Assembly: GCA_015179125.1 (NCBI GenBank)
Contig: WHVA01000042.1
Location: 62,001-126,000 of the forward strand
DNA from: Gautieria morchelliformis
Taxonomy: Eukaryota; Basidiomycota; Agaricomycetes; Gomphales; Gomphaceae
Direction of reading: 5' to 3'
Length of the DNA stretch: 64,000 nucleotides
A program made the translations under genes and the position numbers. A model generated the notes under the pieces. It did not search any database, was not told the DNA's origin, and was given only the letters and a program-made list of their open reading frames with translations. Shown here one piece after another: positions 1 through 10,364 of this stretch. Position 1 is the stretch's first letter; every line of letters begins with the position of its first letter.

Positions 1-479
1 AGAGAATGATACTATATTTGCCCTGCCTAGCATAAATGCTAGGCTTGGAGATGGGGCCGCTGTCTCTGTGCCTCTCTTGTGTGGCAGCTGATTGAGTATA
101 TGTGTTGCAGATGACTTTCTCAGGTCACTCCACAACACCCTGTACCCCTGCGCAGTCTACTATTCTCTGCGGCGTTTGGTGCCCGTACCCCTCGGTACCT
201 ATGGCCTGGCACCTGTCGACGTCATGGCTGATACCATCACCCGATAGGCGCGCCGTCCCTGATCGACCGCACGTGGCCGACGCTCGAACTCCTGTATACT
301 ACCCGATCTATGGGTAATATAGCGTGTCGTAAGATTCGTGTGATCGTCGTTTGCGCCGATGTCTATCGTGAATGTAGTTTGTGTTTCTTTTGATTTTTTT
401 TTGATTTTTTCTCTTCTTTTTTTTATTAGTTTCTTTTTATATAAATGATTTGAGTAAGATAATTGCGTTTATCACAACA
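1..479 (-). repeat. Copia-type LTR, right part (cut by window edge)
   Basis: This stretch is nearly identical to 57199-57675, the right part of a full 1069-bp LTR, and is related to the Copia A LTRs at 26825 and 40403. It ends in ...TTTATCACAACA at 479, where the Gypsy A gag sequence begins abruptly at 480. The LTR family reads TGTTGTG... on the minus strand, so the element lies in minus orientation. Whether this is a solo LTR or one end of a complete element cannot be told, because the left part lies outside the window. The short ORF at 102-317 recurs in all LTR copies and is not treated as a gene. Confidence 0.85.
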
Positions 480-1204
480 AACCCGAGCCAGATTGGCTCG
501 AGGACTGGGACAGCTTCAAGGCCGAGCTTGAGCTCAACTTCGGCCCCTACGACAACGCTGCCCAAGCCGAGATCGACCTCAAGAAAATCGTTATGAAGGA
601 GCACCACAAGGCCACGCGATTCTTTATCGACTTTGCCCGAGCGTCGACTCGGACTCAGTGGAACGATGCGGCCCTCCGACACTTCGCCTACAAGGGCTTG
701 GCCAAACGAATCAAGGATGACTTACTTCACTTTCCTCGATTCCGCAGCCTCGCCGAGCTTAGGAACTTCGCACTGGAATGTGACAGCCGTTACTGGGAGC
801 ATAAGGAATATGACGCTATGATCAATGGTCGCAGCTCCCAGCCTGCACACGCCGCTAATCAGTCCAGCAGCAATGCCACTAACAACAACCAGTCTTCCAG
901 CGGTTCCAATAACAACAAGAACCGCAACAAGACCAACAACAACGGCAAGGGTTCCAACAACAACTCTTTGAACAACAAAAGCCAGCCTGACATATCGAGC
1001 AAGCTCGGGAAGGACGGCAAACTACTTCCCGAGGAACGCCAACGTTGGGTCGACCAGGGCCTTTGTCTGCTTTGTGGCACCAAAGGCCACATCGTCAAGG
1101 ACTGCCCGAAGAACAAGTCTACCAACGGTAGCGGTTCTAAAGGTTGGGCAGGGAAGACCCCTAACGAGGGGACTTTGGCCTCCATTACAGAGGTGAAAAA
1201 ATAG
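480..1204 (+). pseudogene. Gypsy A gag, 5'-truncated
   Basis: The reading frame is open from the junction at 480 to TAG at 1202-1204. It encodes the end of a retrotransposon capsid domain (GLAKRIKDDL, LRNFALECDSRYWE), an Asn/Ser-rich linker and one CCHC zinc knuckle, CLLCGTKGHIVKDC, for genomic RNA binding. The first third of gag is missing, lost where the neighbouring LTR inserted. The frame ends in AAA AAA TAG and the downstream pol frame is -1 relative to gag. Its close relative in this window, the gag at 20417-21502, has the same end structure. Confidence 0.85.
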
Positions 1205-3234
1205 GTAGCAACCTCGGAACCACATGATCCGAGGATTGCGGTAACCTCACCCGTGTGCTCAGACTCAGTGACACTTCTCAATAATTGTCCAAAGATTCAC
1301 TTAATGTAGATCTAACCTCGCCTTCGCTTCCCGACGTCTCTTTTGTTGCATTAGTTGACTGCGGGTCTTCCGATTGTTTTATTGAATCCAGATTTGTCCA
1401 GAAGTACTCTATGCCTGCTTATCCTGTCTCTCCTATACCCTTGAAACTATTTGACGGTAGTACTAACACTACCATTACCCAAGCTCTAGACCTCTGTATC
1501 TGCTTTCCAACCGGCAAACAACAATGCGTTACCTTCTACGTAACCTCGCTCGACTTGACCTGCTCGGTGGCACTTGGCCACAACTGGCTCACCCACTACA
1601 ATCCGTCGATTGACTGGGTATTGGGCAGTATTACTTTCAAGACCATCGATTTGACTACGACTCCAGCGACCATGGCGATTTCAGCTCGCTCAGCTTCGGC
1701 TACGACTTCGACTTCGCCTACGGCATCTTCGCCCCCACCTTCGACCTCACCTCAGAACCCGCCTCAGAACCCGCCTCCGAAGTTGCAAGCACCCCTCATT
1801 TCCCTAATCAATGCACCCGCTTTCATGCGCACATCCAGATTAGAAGGATCCGAAGTGTTTCAGCTCAATCTGGCTTCGCCTGAGCTCCTCGCCTGAGGGG
1901 CAACATCGGGAGAAAGCTCTCCCGAGCTTTCTGAGAACGTTAAGAAACATGTTCCCGAAGTATATCACAAATTTGCAGATGTGTTCAGCAAAGCACGCAC
2001 TGGCACCCTAGCTCCTCACTGACCCCACGATATCAAGATCAACCTTGAAGAAGGGACCTCGCCGCCTATCGGTCCCATATACTCTCTCTCAGCTTCCGAA
2101 CTCAAAGCACTTCGCGAGTTTATCGACGAGCACTTGAACATCAGTTTCATCTGACCTTCACGCTCACCTCATGGTGCACCGGTATTGTTTGTTCACAAAA
2201 AAAGGTGCTCACTTCGGTTGTGTGTCGACTTCCAAGGTTTAAACAAGATCTCAAAAAAAGACCGGTATCCATTGCCATTGATTGCTGACTTACTTGATGC
2301 TCCAAAGAATGCTCGCATCTATACGAAGATTGACCTTCGTCACGCTTACCACCTCGTACAGGTGGTCGAGGGTGACGAATGGAAAACCGCCTTCAGGACT
2401 CGCTATGGGTCGTTTGAATGGTTGGTTATGCCATTTGGTCTTACTGATGGCCCCGCTGCTTTCCAGAGATTCATGAACGAGATTTTCGCCGACCTTTTGG
2501 ACGTGTGTGTGGTGGTATACTTGGATGACATCCTAATCTATTCCAGTGACCCCTCCAAACATGTTGAACATGTCAAGGAAGTCCTGCGACGACTGCGACT
2601 CAACAACCTCTTCGCTAAAGAAGACAAATGCGAGTTTCATCGCGACTCGGTTGAATTCCTCGGCTACATACTCTCTCCCGAGGGCCTCACTATGGCGGAC
2701 GACAAGGTCAAGGTCATTCAAGACTGGCCTGAACCTCACAAAGTTTGTGACATCCAGTCCTTCCTCGGTTTCGCCAATTTCTACCGACGTTTCATTCACA
2801 CCTACTCGGACATCACCATTCCTCTCACCCGACTTACCCGGAAGGGTACCCCTTGGAACTTTTCCGAGGATTGTCGACTAGCATTCAACCTGTTGAAAAA
2901 GGCTTTCACTACTGCTCCTATCCTTACCCACTGGATTCCTGACCTTCCACTAATCGTAGAGACTGATGCTTCAGATTATGCTTTAGCGGCAATCTTATCG
3001 TTGCGAACCTCGGAAGGCAAACTTCATCCCGTCGCTTTCCACTCCTACACATTCACCTCTACCAAACTCAACTATGATGTTCAAGACAAGGAGCTACTGG
3101 CGATCTTTGAAGCCTTTCAACGCTGGCGACACTACCTCGAGGGTTCTGGTGACCCTGTCGATGTTATCACCGATCACAAGAACCTCAAATACTTTTCAAC
3201 AATGAAGCTCTTGACCCGTCGAGAAGCTCGGTGG
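1205..3234 (+). pseudogene. Gypsy A pol, protease-RT-RNase H part
   Basis: The protease is recognisable from ALVDCGSSDCFIE near 1345, which keeps the catalytic Asp. The reverse transcriptase carries VVVYLDDILIYS near 2510, with the YxDD catalytic pair intact. RNase H follows (ETDASDYALAA near 2960, VITDHKNLKYF near 3165). In-frame TGA codons lie at 1894-1896, 2020-2022 and 2152-2154. The last two sit where the intact relative at 22 kb has CGA (Arg in AEHRPYD and FIRPS), so they are C-to-T changes at CpG. There are also stops between gag and protease. The frame is interrupted after ...EARW by a solo LTR at 3235 and resumes at 3891-3896 with SEYVSQF. The product is not functional. Confidence 0.9.
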
Positions 3235-3890
3235 TGTTACGACCGTTCATTTCCGACTTCCGACCTTCAGTTCCGCAACACTTTCCGCCCCTCCGATATT
3301 TCTGACATTCCATCCATTGTTCTATTCCCTTGTTCTTTTGACTCGATTACTCGGACCCACCGGACCCGCTTCATCGTTCATCAAGACCATATGTCCGGCC
3401 CTCCTTGTGTTTCGTTGTCAGATATGTTTTCCCGACCCCTTGTTCTTTGCCATTGTTCTACCTTACCCTGAACCCCCCTTGTAGTCCCATTGTTCCCAAT
3501 TAGGTAGTTCCCACGCATTGTCTACTCGACTTCCGCTTCCCCTGGAATTTGCTTAGTACTACCCCATTACCTGTTGTCTCAGCTCTTTGTATAAAAGCCT
3601 GTCATGTATGTCTGTTATTCTGCAATCAGATAATCAGCCTTCGATACTTGATTTCCTTCGCTCCATCTCCTGTTATTAGCACAGCGAGTCTAGCAAGACC
3701 TCCGTCTCTCCGCCTTCCGTCTTCCACCTCAATTCCGCCTCAAGTTCCGACTAAACCTTCAGTTCAGTATATTCCGACTTCCGACCCATTTCCGAAATAC
3801 CTAGGACGATAGTTCATTGGGGGTGCAACCTACAAGTTGAAGCCGCTGTCCTTTCCAGTTCCGACTTGGCAGAAATCTCGATATGTAACA
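3235..3890 (+). repeat. Solo LTR of the Gypsy C family
   Basis: The sequence starts TGTTACGACCG and ends ATATGTAACA, matching the LTRs at 19714-20383 and at 26702/41473-42015. It is flanked by a perfect 5-bp target duplication, GGTGG (3230-3234 and 3891-3895). No internal region is present, so it is a solo LTR left by LTR-LTR recombination. It splits the pol frame of Gypsy A exactly at an RNase H codon. A TATAAAA box near 3589 and the downstream AATCAGATAAT are retained, as in the other LTRs of the family. Confidence 0.95.
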
Positions 3891-5595
3891 GGTGGTCAGA
3901 ATATGTTTCCCAGTTCAACCTTGCCATCCGTTTCCGACCTGGTTGCCTCGGAACGAAGCCTGACTCTCTCACTAGATGATGGAATGTCTACCTTAAAGAG
4001 GGGAATAGCGACTATGCCACCATAAACCCACAGAACCTACGGCCAGTGTTTACTCAACACCAGCTGGCATCATCCCTTAGAGCTACTAACCTCGCCCCCG
4101 TGGTCCTCTGAGCCGCTTCGCTGCTTGATACCGAGCAGATCCAAGCTGACATACTAGTGAACCTCCCCTCGGACCCCATAGCCAAGTCGCACCTCGGCTT
4201 GGTTGATGACCCGAGGTGGACCACAGACCCCGAGGGTTTGCTCAAGCTGGACGACTGAACCTATGTTCCAGCGGCCCAAGACCTTCGACTTCGCATCCTG
4301 CAATACAAACACGACCACATTCTTTTGGGACACTTCGGGGTCAATAAGACCTTGGAGTTGATCCGACGAGACTACACTTGGCCAGGGATTAGATCCTTTG
4401 TCAAGGAGTATTGCAAGACTTGCACCACTTGTATGTGAAGCAAGCCGCAGCGTCACAAGCCCTATGGTCTCCTCAAACAACTCCCCGTTCCCAAGAAGCC
4501 TTGGAATTCCATCTCTAGGGATTTCATTGAGCAGCTCCCACCTTCATCCGAGTTCACCTCCATACTAGTGATTGTTGACCGCTTCACTAAGCAGGTTATC
4601 TTCATCCCAACCACAGACAAGATAATCTCACAAGAGCTCGCTCACCTCTTCGTCCTTCATGTCTTTTCCAAGCATGGAGTCCCCTCACATGTCACCTCGG
4701 CCAGGGGTTCCGAGTTCGTCTCACACTTCTGGCGTTCTCTAGGGAAAGCCTTGGACATGCGGTTGCATTTCACCTCGGGATATCATCCTGAGGGTGACGG
4801 ACAGACCGAGCGTGCTAACCAGACTCTGGAACAGTACCTCAGGATTTACTGCAACTATCAGCAGTCCAACTGGGCTTCGCTCCTTCCCCTAGCCGAGTTC
4901 GCTTACAACAATGCGCCTAGTGCAACCACTGGTATATCCCCGTTCTTTGCTAACAAGGGTTACCACCCAAACCTCGCGGTTCACCCCGAGCGTGACCTTG
5001 CCTCAGCATGAGAGACTTCGTGGTTGACCTGGACGAGCTTCACCAAGAACTTCACCACGCCATCCTCAAGGCTCAGGAGACCTACCAAGCCTCGGCCGAT
5101 GTTCGTCGCAAGCCCGCCCCTGATTTCCAAGTAGGATCCCTCACCTTTGTAAAGGCACAGTACTTCAGAACAACTCGGCCTACTAGGAAGCTCGCCGAGA
5201 AGTTTTTGGGTCCTTTTGAGATCATTTTCCGAGTGGGTACTCACTCCTTCACCCTTCGACTTCCAGAACACATGCATTCAGTCCATCCAGTATTCCACGT
5301 ATCCATGCTCGAACCAGCCTCGCCCAACACCATCCCGAACCGAGTTCAACCGCCTCCGCCCCCAGTCGTTATCAACAGCGAGCCCGAGTTCGAAGTCTCC
5401 GAAATCCTCGACTCGAAGATCGATAATAGACGAAGGAGCTGCAAGCTGCTCTATCTTGTTAGGTGGACTGGTTACGAAGGTACCGACGAAGAAACCTCGT
5501 GGATCCTCACTTCCGAGCTTGATCATGCCTCGGAGCTGGTCACTGACTTCCACCAGTCTTATCTGGGCAAGCCAGGACCGTTGACTGCTCTATGA
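3891..5595 (+). pseudogene. Gypsy A pol, integrase and chromodomain part
   Basis: This continues the interrupted pol frame. It holds the HHCC zinc-binding region (HDHILLGHFG ... YCKTCTTC near 4315-4430), the integrase core and a C-terminal chromodomain (PEFEVSEILDSK ... YLVRWTGYEG, about 5383-5500). Chromodomains of chromoviruses direct integration to marked chromatin. Stops occur near 3936 and at 4435-4437 (CGA to TGA by comparison with CMRAKPQRH in the Gypsy C copy), and a stop plus frameshift lies near 5008. The second catalytic Asp of integrase, normally in SDRG, reads SARG. It is a dead copy. Confidence 0.9.
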
Positions 5596-5697
5596 TCATC
5601 CCCTTGTTTAACCCCCATGACCCCCAGTAGTTAGATAACAAAGACAATCCTCGCAATAAGAAATAACACCAAGAAATTCCTTTATTCCCTTAGTTAG

Positions 5698-6841
5698 TTA
5701 CTCTAACATCCTCATATCTTCCCCCTCGCTCCCCTCGCTATCCTCGCCTGACTCCTCCTCATTACTACTGCTACTTCGCTCCACCCGACCCCCATGTCCC
5801 CCATAATCCGCCAAGTCTTTCGCCCCCTGCATCTGCTTCAAGTAGTTCTGCCTCCTCCTTATCCTCATGAACTCCACATCTGCCCTGTTCATCCTATCAT
5901 TCGCAGCCCTAAACTCCCCCAACAACTCGCACACCCTTTCCCCAACCTCGCCAACCTTCTGTCCCACATCCCTTACCGCCGCTATCAATTCCCTCATCTC
6001 CGCACTTCGCTCCGACCTTTTCGTCTTCTTGTCCTTCTTCGCCGTCCGACCTTCCCCCACCTCGGCTTCCTTCCCCTCACTCTGCCTCGCTTCCCTGACC
6101 TCTCTCCCCTCACTCTGCCTCGCTCCCCCAGTCCCCTTACCCTTCTCCTCGCTCAACCTCACTTCCATCCGCTCCACCCTCATCTCAAGGTTCTGCTCGA
6201 CCCAGTCACTTGAGTCGTCATCATCCTCAACCTCGTCCCGAACCTTGGCCTCTTTCCTCGCCCTCAGTCTGCCCTCGGTGTCCTCGCTCCTCGCCCGCTT
6301 CCTGCCCGCCACACTCGCCTGGCCTTTCCCTGGGTTCGCCTTGCGGCGACGACAAAGGGCTATACTGCATCCCAATGATCATGTCTTGCACCATATGCAA
6401 GCACCCTGGTCGGCCACGCCGAAGTCAAGGCTGATGGTCCGGAGGCAGGTATAGTCGCACTCTTCGCAGTGCGCGCACCTCACCTCGGCCTTCATCCCGA
6501 GCAGCCACTCGCGAGGTCCTCCGTCGGCGAGCTTGTACCCATACAGGGTCAAGTCAGACGGATGATATGCGAATAGCATCCGTTTGTACTACTCAAATCA
6601 GCACCAATTAACGACGAGACCACTACGTACTCACCTTCTTGCCTTTCGGCCCCTCCTGCCACGGTTCCCGCATGTCGATAACCCCCGCATCATCGATGGG
6701 CCATTGGGCTACCTCGGGTCGAACCTCAGGCCTAACCTTGACCGAGGAACCGTCCTCCTCAGACAGCAGGGTCTGGTCGAAGGCATTGCTCACGCTGTGT
6801 TCATCGACGGCGGAATTGAAAAGGGCTTGAAGGCGCACCAT
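5698..6841 (-). pseudogene. Antisense gene of Gypsy A, copy 1 (Zn2Cys6-like, coiled-coil protein)
   Basis: This gene runs antisense to pol, between the pol stop (5595) and the LTR at 7014. Exon 1 (6841-6635) encodes an N-terminus beginning MVRLQALFN and ending PKGKK. A 46-bp intron (6589-6634, GTGAGT...CTGAT...TAG) joins it in phase 0 to exon 2 (from 6588). Exon 2 starts YKRMLFAYHP and encodes two C-x2-C-x6-C units (CAHCEECDYTC and CIWC...C), a charged Lys/Glu-rich stretch and a helical, probably coiled-coil C-terminus. One in-frame TGA at 6379-6381 lies where copy 2 has an Arg codon (CGG), which suggests decay from CGA. Function is unknown; the cysteine pattern suggests a zinc cluster and DNA or RNA binding. 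An in-frame ATG at 6847 is an alternative start. Confidence 0.7.
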
Positions 6842-6878
6842 ATTCATTGGCACTTGGGTTTGCTGCCTCCTACCCTGC

Positions 6879-6887
6879 CTTTTATCT
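6879..6887 (-). promoter_or_regulatory. TATA-like box of antisense gene, copy 1
   Basis: On the minus strand the sequence reads AGATAAAAG about 40 bp upstream of the ATG at 6841. The same box is conserved at the same distance in copy 2 (8698-8706). Position and conservation suggest a core promoter reading away from the 3' LTR into the antisense gene. This is inference. Confidence 0.4.
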
Positions 6888-7013
6888 AACCTCGGCTACA
6901 ATTTAAGCTTCGCCTTTCCAGCTACTTAACCTTGGGCCGGGATCTAGATTTGAGGATAGGCGAACCTTGTTCATATTACGGCCTCGAGGGTCTTGGCCAT
7001 AAGGAGAGGATAC

Positions 7014-7566
7014 TGTAAGAACCCGGCCTTTGGCCGGTTACTTACCGGTATAACCTTTCTTCTGAGCCCGAGCCTTGTGATACTCGTGCCCAAGTACTTA
7101 TAATGCTTATCCTGCGCCCGAGCCCGAGCCCGAGCTAGAACTCATATCCAACCTTGATCCCATTCCCGTATCCCCTTAGTTACTGATTCCGCTCCATCAT
7201 GCATCATTCGTATATTACCTCACCCTGACCTCGCCCCCCCTGACCTCCCCTAATATGCTCGCCCCTGACTCGTACCCTCGCTCGTATATAAACCCCCTTG
7301 TATGCATCCCTACTCCTCAGTCTGAAAATCAACTATCATATACTTTGATCCTTAGTTAGTTTCTAAGCCTCGCCTCTTAAGCCAAACCTCGCCTCTTATT
7401 CGTTTGCCTCCAAAGTTGGGACTCATGCGTAGGGTCGGCGCAGCACATAAGCTGAAGCCTGGTCCCTCTCCGACTTCCCTATCAAAACCTCGCCCCATAA
7501 CCTTGGACCTTGCCTCCGGTTCCGCTCCCGAGCTCGGTCAACCTTACGAAGGATCGTATCGTAACA
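7014..7566 (+). repeat. Gypsy A LTR 1
   Basis: A 553-bp LTR starting TGTAAGAACCCGG and ending ATCGTAACA. It is preceded by a purine-rich tract (AAGGAGAGGATAC). It contains a TATATAAAC box at 7285 and a CCTCAG about 34 nt downstream, where transcription may start. It serves as 3' LTR of the main element and as left LTR of the truncated unit that follows. Confidence 0.9.
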
Positions 7567-7645
7567 AACATCCTCATATCTTCCCCCTCGCTTCCCTCGC
7601 TATCCTCACCCGACTCCTCCTCATTACTACTACTACTTCGCTCCA

Positions 7646-8660
7646 CTAGACCCCCATGTCCCCATAATTCGCCAAATCTCTCGCCGCCTGCATCCGCTTC
7701 AAATAATTTCGCCTCCTCCTTATCCTCATAAGCTCTACATCCGCCCTGTTCATCCTGTCATTCGCAGCCCTAAACTCCCCCAACAACTCGCACACCTTCT
7801 CTCCAACCTCGCCAACCTTCTTTCCCACATCCCTCACCGCCGCTATCAGTTCCCTCATCTCCACACTTCGCTCCGACCTTTTCGTCTTCTTGTCCTTCTT
7901 CGCCTTCAAACCTTCCTCCACCTCAGCTACCTCCCCCTCACTCTGCCTCACTTCCCAAACCTTTCCCTGTTCCTCGCTCTGTCTCACTTCCATCCGCTCC
8001 ACCCTCGCCTCCAAGTTCTGCTCGACCCAGTCACTTGAGTCTCCATCCCCCACCTCGTCCCGAACCTTGGCCTCCTTCCTCGGCCTCAGTCCATCCTCTC
8101 TGTCCTCGCTCCATGCCCGTTTCTTGCCCTCGCTCGCCTGGCCCTTCCCCTTGTTCGCATTACTGCGGCAGCCGTGGGCTATACTGCAGCCCAGCGACCG
8201 TGTCCTGCACCAAACGCAGGCCCTGAGGTTGGCGAGCCCATAGTCGAGGCTCATGGTGCGCAAACAGGTGTAGTCGCACTCTTCGCAGCGCGTGCACCTT
8301 GCCTCGGCCTTGGTCGCAAGTTGCCACTCACAAGGTCCTCCGTCAGCGAGCTTGTACCCATATAGGGACAAGTCGGTGGGGTGGTATGAGAACAGCATGT
8401 GTTTATACTAGTCAAGTCAGCGACGTCCTTACAAGACCACACTTGGCACTCACCTTTTTGCCTTTTGGCCCTTCCTGCCATGGTTTCTGCATGTCTATGG
8501 CACCATCCTCCTCAATGGGCCTTGGGACCACCTCGGGTCGAACCTCGGGCATAAACTCGCCCAAGGAACTGTCCTCTTGGGACAGTAGCATTTGGTCGAA
8601 TATGTTGTCGGCGCCGTTCACGTCAACTGCAGAGTTGAACAGGGCTTGAGGGCGCACCAT
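7646..8660 (-). pseudogene. Antisense gene of Gypsy A, copy 2
   Basis: This is a second copy of the antisense gene, lying between the two LTRs. Exon 1 runs from ATG 8660 to 8454, followed by a 46-bp intron (8408-8453, GTGAGT...CTGAC...TAG). Exon 2 starts at 8407 (YKHMLFSYHP) and is open to 7646. The intron length, splice sites and phase equal those of copy 1 although the intron sequences have diverged. The cysteine units are CTRCEECDYTC and CVWCRTRSLGC. The in-frame stop of copy 1 is absent. A 1-bp deletion near the 3' end (GGGGA against GGGGGA in copy 1) truncates the Ser/Glu-rich tail. Coding potential is otherwise intact over about 320 codons. Confidence 0.7.
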
Positions 8661-8697
8661 ACTCGCTGGCACTTGGTTTTGCTGCCTCCTACCCAGC

Positions 8698-8706
8698 CTT
8701 TTATCT
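8698..8706 (-). promoter_or_regulatory. TATA-like box of antisense gene, copy 2
   Basis: The box AGATAAAAG on the minus strand lies about 40 bp upstream of the ATG at 8660 and matches the box of copy 1 in sequence and spacing. Confidence 0.4.
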
Positions 8707-8832
8707 AACCTCGGCTACAATTTAAGCTTCGCCTTTCCAGCTACTTAACATCGGGCCAGGATCTATATTTGAGGATAGGCAAACCTTGTTCATATTACGG
8801 CCTCGAGGGTCTCGGCCATAAGGGGGGGATAC

Positions 8833-9373
8833 TGTAAGGACCCGGCCTTTGGCCGGTTACTTACCGGTATAACCCTTTTTCCGAGCCCGAGCCTTGTGAT
8901 ACTCATGCCCAAGTACTTGTGATTCTAATCCTGCGCCCGAGCCCGAGCCTGAGCTAGAGCTCATATCCAACCTTGATCCCATGCCCTAATCCCCTTAGTT
9001 ACTGATCCTGCTCCATCACGCATCATTCGTATATTACCTCGCCCTGACCTTCCCCTGAATATGCTCGCCCCTTACTCGTACCCTCGCTCATATATAAACC
9101 CCCTTGTATGCATTCCTACTCCTCAGTCTGAAAATCAACTATTGTACCTCTTGATCCTTAGTTAGTTTCTAAGCCTTCGCCTCTTAAGCCAAACCTCGCC
9201 TCTTATTCACTTACCTCTGAAATTGGGACTCGTGCGTAGGGTCGGCGCAGCACATAAGCTAAAGCCAAGTCCCTCTCCAACCTCCCTATCAGAACCTCGC
9301 TCTGTAGCCTCGGACCTTATCTCGGGTTTCAGCCCCGAGCTCAGTCAACCTTATGAAGGATTGTATCATAACA
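8833..9373 (+). repeat. Gypsy A LTR 2
   Basis: A 541-bp LTR starting TGTAAGGACCCGG and ending ATCATAACA, closely matching 7014-7566. It is preceded by the purine tract AAGGGGGGGATAC and contains the same TATATAAAC box near 9090. It ends the Gypsy A block. The matching target duplication cannot be found because the left end of Gypsy A is lost. Confidence 0.9.
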
Positions 9374-9521
9374 CCATCGTTCCAAGGTGCCATCCAGCTT
9401 GAGGACAAAAGGCAAAGAACCTCTGGTGCAGCAGGCTCCACCACAGGTATCAGTGCCAGTGTCAAGACCTTAACCGACACCCACTTGGGAATCCATAGTA
9501 TCCAACACACGCAACGAGGAG

Positions 9522-10364
9522 ATGGCCTCAGACACCAGGCCAACAGTCACTGCAACCACCGAAGCTGATACTGAGGTGGGAAAAGCATTGATGGCTATGT
9601 TCCAGGGAGAAGGTGCGCTCATTCCAGCCTTGGCTTTGAGAGGGATAGAGGAGGCATTAGAGAAGGACATAGAAGGAATGGAGAAAGGTGCAAAGGATGC
9701 TGAAAAGGATGTCAGGAAGCTAGGTGTAGAGTTAGTACATGACACATCTTCATCAATTGATGAGGATGAGAATGAATTCATGCAGGAGGTTGCTGGTAAG
9801 GCTGATCCAATGCATGGGTAAGCTGGGCTGATCGTATGTTGTATTTTTGGACATACCCTTCCAAGTGCCCACTGGCCCAAAAACCATTGACACTCTCAAA
9901 ATCACATCAGATGCATCATGGACAAGCGTACAACACCAAATTGCAGACAAAATGGATACTGCAATGAAGCGGCTGAGCCTGTCTTACAAGATTAGCACAG
10001 AAACCAAAGATGCCCTGGCCCGCATGTTGAATATGCTGGTGCACTGGCTGGAAATCAAGGACGGGGCAACTGAGGTATACAAGGAGCACCTCAGGCAGCA
10101 GGGATGTAAGGGGTGAGGGAAGAAACTCAAAACATTCAAAGTGATATTGTTCAACTCAAGGCCTTAAGAATGTGGAGAGGAGAAGGCAAAAGGCAAGGCA
10201 AAAGGCAAGGTGGATCAGTTGGGAAAGAAGCACAAGCTTGGAAACAATCGCAGTGACAGTGACCCAATTGGTGATGGTATTGACAATGGTAATGTTCCAG
10301 GCCAGGCCCAATGGGTACTTGCATTGCAACAGAAATACATGTGTCAGGAGCATGGTGGAGAATA
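9522..10364 (+). pseudogene. Decayed gene of unknown family, 5' part (split by Copia B)
   Basis: From ATG 9522 a 99-codon frame (MASDTRPTVTATTEAD, then Glu/Lys-rich helix and SSIDEDENEF) ends at a possible splice donor near 9820. A second frame (about 9847-10116) reads FQVPTGPKTIDTLKIT and may be a small alpha/beta domain. A Lys/Gly-rich linker (GKGKGKVDQLGKK) and QWVLALQQKYMCQEHGG follow in another frame. Frameshifts or introns separate the pieces. Copia B inserted at 10364/10365 with target duplication GAATA, and the rest continues at 15622. I do not recognise the family with confidence. It resembles a multi-copy basidiomycete protein family in style only. Confidence 0.4.

Larger units (their letters stand above)
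480..9373 (+). mobile_element. Gypsy A: decayed chromodomain Ty3/gypsy element with tandem 3' LTR unit
   Basis: The element is a 5'-truncated chromovirus-like gypsy in the order gag, protease, reverse transcriptase, RNase H, integrase, chromodomain, antisense gene, LTR (7014-7566), second copy of the antisense gene, LTR (8833-9373). The 5' LTR and gag start are missing at the junction with the LTR at 1-479. A solo LTR of the Gypsy C family sits at 3235-3890. Several in-frame stops and one frameshift make it a relic. Purine-rich tracts stand immediately before both LTRs (about 7001-7013 and 8821-8832). Confidence 0.85.

Noticed and set aside
102..317. Short ORF repeated at 102, 27525, 41103 and 57300
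   Set aside because: It lies inside the copia LTR and is copied with it. Its frame starts from a non-ATG codon in the track and shows no protein motif.
859..1281. Minus-strand 140-codon frame opposite Gypsy A gag
   Set aside because: It is the shadow of the Asn-rich gag linker and is Leu-rich as expected for the reverse strand. It is not conserved as a frame with start and stop.
5794..6454. Plus-strand frames rich in Leu, Pro and Ser opposite the antisense gene
   Set aside because: They are shadows of the Glu/Lys/Arg-rich antisense coding sequence. The conserved intron and cysteine motifs support the minus strand only.
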